Shown here one piece after another: positions 60,765 through 64,000 of a stretch of DNA of 64,000 bases. The notes under the pieces are model-generated. The model was not told the DNA's origin. It was given only the letters and a program-made list of their open reading frames with translations, and did not search any database. Source of the stretch: Streptomyces radicis (lineage in GTDB: Bacteria > Actinomycetota > Actinomycetes > Streptomycetales > Streptomycetaceae); contig NZ_RBDY01000004.1 in the NCBI RefSeq assembly GCF_003626575.1, positions 62,001 to 126,000 on the forward strand, given 5' to 3'. Every line of letters starts with the position of its first letter. Position 1 is the first letter of the stretch. The translations under genes and the position numbers were made by a program.

Positions 60765-63197
60765 GTGACGGATGACCGAGACGCCGCCGACCCGAGGGTG
60801 CGGTGGCTCGACTCCCTGTCCTCCGACGACGTGGCGCTGGTCGGCGGCAAGAACGCCTCCCTGGGCGAGATGCTCAGGCACCTGGTGTCGCGTGGGCTGC
60901 GCGTGCCCATGGGCTTCGCCGTCACCGCGCGGGCCTACGGGGACTACCTCGACGCGAACGACCTGCGCGGCCGGATCGCGGAGCGGATCGACGCGCTGCG
61001 GCACGGCGAAGACCTCGCCACCGTCGGCGCGGACGTGCGGCGCATGGTGCTCGGCGGGCGCGTGCCCGACGATCTCGAGCGTTCGATCCGCGCGGCGTAC
61101 CGGGAGCTCGCGGCGCGCCTGTCCCGGTCCGACCCGGATGTCGCCGTCCGCAGCAGCGCGACGGCCGAGGACCTTCCGGAGGCCAGCTTCGCCGGTCAGC
61201 AGGAGACGTTCCTCAACATCACGGGCGAGGACGCGCTCATCGACGCGTGCAGGCGCTCGTACGCCTCCCTGTTCACCGACCGCTCGATCAGCTACCGGGA
61301 GCACCACGGGTTCGACCACCTGCGCGTCGGCCTGTCCGTCGGGGTGCAGCAGATGGTGCGCTCCGACCTGGCGGGGGCGGGGGTGATGTTCACGCTCGAC
61401 ACCGACAGCGGCTTCCCGCGCACCGTTCTGATCAGCGCCGCGCCCGGGCTCGGCGAGTCCGTCGTGGCCGGGGTGGTGGACCCGGACGAGTACCAGGTGT
61501 TCAAGCCGCTGCTCGACCGGCGCGATCTCACGCCCGTCATCTCGCGGAAGATCGGCGGCAAGCTGACCAAGGTCGTCTACGGCGACTCGGCCGCCTCGCC
61601 CACCGGGACGGTGGAGACCAGCGCGGCGGAGCGCGAGGCGGCGGTCCTCGACGACGCGGAGATCCTTCAGCTGGCCCGGTGGGCGGTTGCGGTGGAGGAG
61701 CACTACGGCTGCCCGATGGATCTGGAGTGGGCCAAGGACGGGCACAGCGGCGACCTCTTCGTCGTCCAGGCCCGCCCGGAGACCGTTCAGGCGAGGCGGT
61801 CGACGGGCACGTTGCGCTCCTACCGGCTGAACGAACGCGCCGAGCCCCTGGCCCGCGGCCTGGCCGTCGGTGACGCCATCGCCACGGGAACGGTGTGCGC
61901 GCTGGCCGATGTGAGCGAGATCGGCCGGTTCGTGGACGGGGCGGTGCTGGTGACGCGCGCCACGGACCCGGACTGGGAGCCCGTCATGAAGCGGGCCGCG
62001 GCCATCGTCACCGAGCACGGCGGGCGCACGTCGCACGCGGCGATCGTCAGCAGGGAGCTGGGCGTCACCGCCGTGGTCGGCGCGGCCGGGGCGCGCCGCG
62101 CGCTCGGGGACGGCCGCGAGGTGACGGTGTCGTGCGCGGAGGGCGAGGAGGGCCGGGTCTATCCGGGCGCCCTGGACTTCGAGGAACGCGAGATCGACCT
62201 CGCGCGCGTTCCCGAGACCGAGACCTCGGTGATGCTCAACATCGCCAACCCCTCGGCCGCCTTTCGCTGGTGGCGGCTCCCCGCGGACGGGGTGGGCCTG
62301 GCCCGCATGGAGTTCATCGTCAACAACCTGATCACGATCCACCCCATGGCCCTGGTCCACTTCGACGACCTCGACGACGACGCGGCGCGCGCCCGCATCG
62401 AGGAGCTCACCCGCGGCTACCGGGACAAGGCGGCGTTCTTCGTGGAGCGGCTGGCCTATGGCATCGGCAGGATCGCGGCGGCGTGGTGGCCGCGCCCCGT
62501 GATCGTCCGCATGAGCGACTTCAAGACGAACGAGTACGCGCGACTCGTGGGCGGCGCGGCGTTCGAGCCCACGGAGGAGAACCCCATGCTGGGCTGGCGG
62601 GGCGCGTCCCGGTATCACAGCGAGGGGTACCGGGAGGGCTTCGGCCTGGAGTGCCGCGCGGTGCGCCGGGTGCGGGAGGACATGGGGCTGGCCAACGTGG
62701 TGGTGATGATCCCCTTCTGCCGCACCCCTGGGGAGGCGGACGAGGTCCTGCGGACCATGGCGGAGCACGGCCTGCGCCGGGGCGAGAACGGCCTGGAGAC
62801 GTATGTGATGGCCGAGATCCCGTCGAACATCATCTCGGCCGATCGTTTCGCCGAACGGTTCGACGGCTTCTCCATCGGCAGCAACGACCTCACGCAGCTC
62901 ACCCTGGGCGTCGACCGCGACTCCGAGCGGCTCGCGCCGCTGTTCGACGAGCGCGACCCGGCGCTCGCGCGGAGCGTGGAGGCGCTCATCGACGTCGCCC
63001 ACGCGCGGCGGCGCAAGGTGGGCCTGTGCGGCCAGCGCCCGAGCGACGACCCGGACTTCGCCCGTTTCCTGGTCGAGTCGGGCATCGACTCGATCTCCGT
63101 GTCCCCCGACAGCTTCCTCGCGGTCAAGGACCATGTGGCGGAGGCGGAGCGCGCCGAACGGCGCGCGGGGCGTGGCCGCGGACGGCACGCGGCCTGA
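60765..63197 (+). CDS. ppsA: Phosphoenolpyruvate synthase
   Basis: An 810-residue ATP/pyruvate,water dikinase making PEP for gluconeogenesis. N-terminal nucleotide-binding part (VGGKNASLGEMLRHLVSRG, AVRSSATAEDLPEASFAGQQ), swivelling phospho-His domain (EHGGRTSHAAIVSRELG) and PEP barrel (GVGLARMEF, GSNDLTQLTLGVDRDS, GLCGQRPSDDPDF). GTG 60765 has GGAGG four nt upstream; GTG 60723 is an alternative. PEP is also the phosphate donor for the PTS encoded at 35 kb. Confidence 0.93.
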   Translation: MTDDRDAADPRVRWLDSLSSDDVALVGGKNASLGEMLRHLVSRGLRVPMGFAVTARAYGDYLDANDLRGRIAERIDALRHGEDLATVGADVRRMVLGGRVPDDLERSIRAAYRELAARLSRSDPDVAVRSSATAEDLPEASFAGQQETFLNITGEDALIDACRRSYASLFTDRSISYREHHGFDHLRVGLSVGVQQMVRSDLAGAGVMFTLDTDSGFPRTVLISAAPGLGESVVAGVVDPDEYQVFKPLLDRRDLTPVISRKIGGKLTKVVYGDSAASPTGTVETSAAEREAAVLDDAEILQLARWAVAVEEHYGCPMDLEWAKDGHSGDLFVVQARPETVQARRSTGTLRSYRLNERAEPLARGLAVGDAIATGTVCALADVSEIGRFVDGAVLVTRATDPDWEPVMKRAAAIVTEHGGRTSHAAIVSRELGVTAVVGAAGARRALGDGREVTVSCAEGEEGRVYPGALDFEEREIDLARVPETETSVMLNIANPSAAFRWWRLPADGVGLARMEFIVNNLITIHPMALVHFDDLDDDAARARIEELTRGYRDKAAFFVERLAYGIGRIAAAWWPRPVIVRMSDFKTNEYARLVGGAAFEPTEENPMLGWRGASRYHSEGYREGFGLECRAVRRVREDMGLANVVVMIPFCRTPGEADEVLRTMAEHGLRRGENGLETYVMAEIPSNIISADRFAERFDGFSIGSNDLTQLTLGVDRDSERLAPLFDERDPALARSVEALIDVAHARRRKVGLCGQRPSDDPDFARFLVESGIDSISVSPDSFLAVKDHVAEAERAERRAGRGRGRHAA

Positions 63198-63429
63198 GCG
63201 CGGACGGCGCGGGTGGCGTGAACGCGGAGGCGCGGGTGGTTCGGAAGGCGACGGCGTGCGGGAGGCCGAGGCGGCGTCGGCCGCCGTGCTGCTCGTCGCG
63301 CCGCCGGGCGCGGGCGCCCCGTCGCGTCCCCGCCGTCCACCCGGCCAAGGGATCGGCGACCAGCAGACCGACGACCAGGCGGCACGGCGACGGCGGGCGC
63401 GATCGCGGCTCGCCTCCGCAGGAGCCCCC

Positions 63430-64000
63430 TCACGCCTCGGGGACGACGGCGACCGGGCAGGGGGATGTGCTCAGGAGGGCGTGGCTGAGCAGGCCGAGCT
63501 GGAGTCCGGGGATCCCGGACCGCCGCCGGTGGGCGCCGAGGACCAGGAGGTCGGCCTCCTCGGCGGCGGAGAGCAGGGCGTGGCGTGGGCTGTCCTCGAC
63601 CGTGTCGAGGCGCACGGGAACGTCGGACGTGCCGGACGCGCCCGCGAGCGCCTCGTCGAGGAGGTCGCGCTCCTCCCCGTCGGGCGCGGCGCGCTCCGGC
63701 GTCCTGACGTGCACCGCCGCCACGTCGCTGCCGCGCGCCCTGGCGTCGTCGAAGGCGAACTGGGCGGCCCGCAGCCCCTGCGCCGTGCCGTCGAGGGCGA
63801 GCAGCACCGTTCCGTTGCGGCCCTCGCGGTTGGCCGCCGTGCCGCGGACCACGACGACGGGGCAGGTGGCCCGCGCGGCGACGCCGAGGCCCGTCGAGCC
63901 GAGCAGGGCGCCCATGACGGGGCCGCGGCCGCGGTTGCCGACCACGACCATCGACGCCTCCTCGCTCTCCCTGACCAGCACGTCGACCGGGTCGTCCGCG
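63430..64000 (-). CDS. Tandem universal stress protein, cut by the window edge
   Basis: The visible 190 residues hold the end of a first Usp domain (EASMVVVGNRGRGPVMGALL, GLGVAARATCPVVVV: the GxRGxG-type ATP site) and a second complete domain (GTVLLALDGTAQGLRAAQFA ... LLVLGAHRR, SGIPGLQLGLLSHALL, CPVAVVPEA). The gene starts beyond 64000. The 230 bp between it and ppsA show nothing recognisable. Confidence 0.9.
   Translation of the reverse strand, partial: ADDPVDVLVRESEEASMVVVGNRGRGPVMGALLGSTGLGVAARATCPVVVVRGTAANREGRNGTVLLALDGTAQGLRAAQFAFDDARARGSDVAAVHVRTPERAAPDGEERDLLDEALAGASGTSDVPVRLDTVEDSPRHALLSAAEEADLLVLGAHRRRSGIPGLQLGLLSHALLSTSPCPVAVVPEA

Noticed and set aside
63198..63429. Long minus-strand frames between ppsA and the stress-protein gene.
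   Set aside because: Low-complexity Arg/Pro/Ala-rich translations typical of high-GC non-coding DNA, with no motif.

Overview
This 64 kb window is very GC-rich DNA of an actinobacterium, most likely Streptomyces or a close relative. Signs include GTG and even TTG starts, ATGA/GTGA coupled operons, promoters of the TTGAC-N17-TAGGTT kind, leaderless genes with TAGGGT about 7 nt before the start, SpoIIE-type phosphatases with PAS/GAF sensors, DUF574 methyltransferase, TerB/TerD proteins and an XRE regulator with a small Cys protein and a kinase-like partner. I see no tRNA, rRNA, CRISPR array or phage module.

Layout. 0-13 kb: VOC protein, secreted GH26 mannanase, two large SpoIIE-type phosphatases, envelope proteins, a dense array of GGAGAGCGCTCTCC palindromes and several decayed genes. 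13.1-13.8 kb: a graveyard of three gene fragments. 13.8-22.2 kb: a tightly overlapping minus-strand operon (oligopeptide-type ABC importer, LLM-class flavin monooxygenase, acyl-CoA-dehydrogenase-like flavoprotein, NTF2-like protein) that looks like organosulfur scavenging, preceded by a 40-aa candidate leader peptide, with a divergent GntR regulator. 23-28 kb: nitronate monooxygenase, NicO-type metal exporter/importer pair, purple-acid-phosphatase-like enzyme. 31.5-37.4 kb: a complete fructose PTS operon (regulator, 1-phosphofructokinase, EIIABC, HPr, EI). 38-41 kb: P-loop regulator and LuxR/TrmB-like regulator.

The most interesting locus is 41.3-50.0 kb on the minus strand. Five consecutive small genes (56-66 aa), each with its own Shine-Dalgarno sequence, encode peptides with a PxxxTP-type motif, a hydrophobic segment and a shared C-terminal G-x-(I/T)-R-P tail. 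They are followed by a membrane/alpha-beta-hydrolase fusion (LinH-like), a DUF5819-like protein (LinL-like), a methyltransferase (LinM-like) and an exporter (LinT-like), then by a second unit with a secreted acidic protein, a phytoene-desaturase-like oxidoreductase and an 80-aa protein. This fits a linaridin-type RiPP cluster without a decarboxylase (type B), with five unusual precursors poor in Thr/Ser.

50-64 kb: GAPDH, a BlaI/M56 regulatory pair whose probable operator also stands before TerB and TerD genes, a MarR/quinone-reductase divergent pair with two operators, a DUF1996 secreted protein next to a LacI remnant and a 26-bp-periodic operator-like array, CBS protein, PGPGW membrane protein, PEP synthase and a universal stress protein cut by the window edge.

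Two repeat families are scattered through the window: a 400-750 bp long-inverted-repeat element (four copies, 28.1, 37.4, 56.3 and 59.3 kb) and the short AGCGCT-centred palindromes. At least seven gene remnants show active decay and rearrangement in the intergenic spaces.
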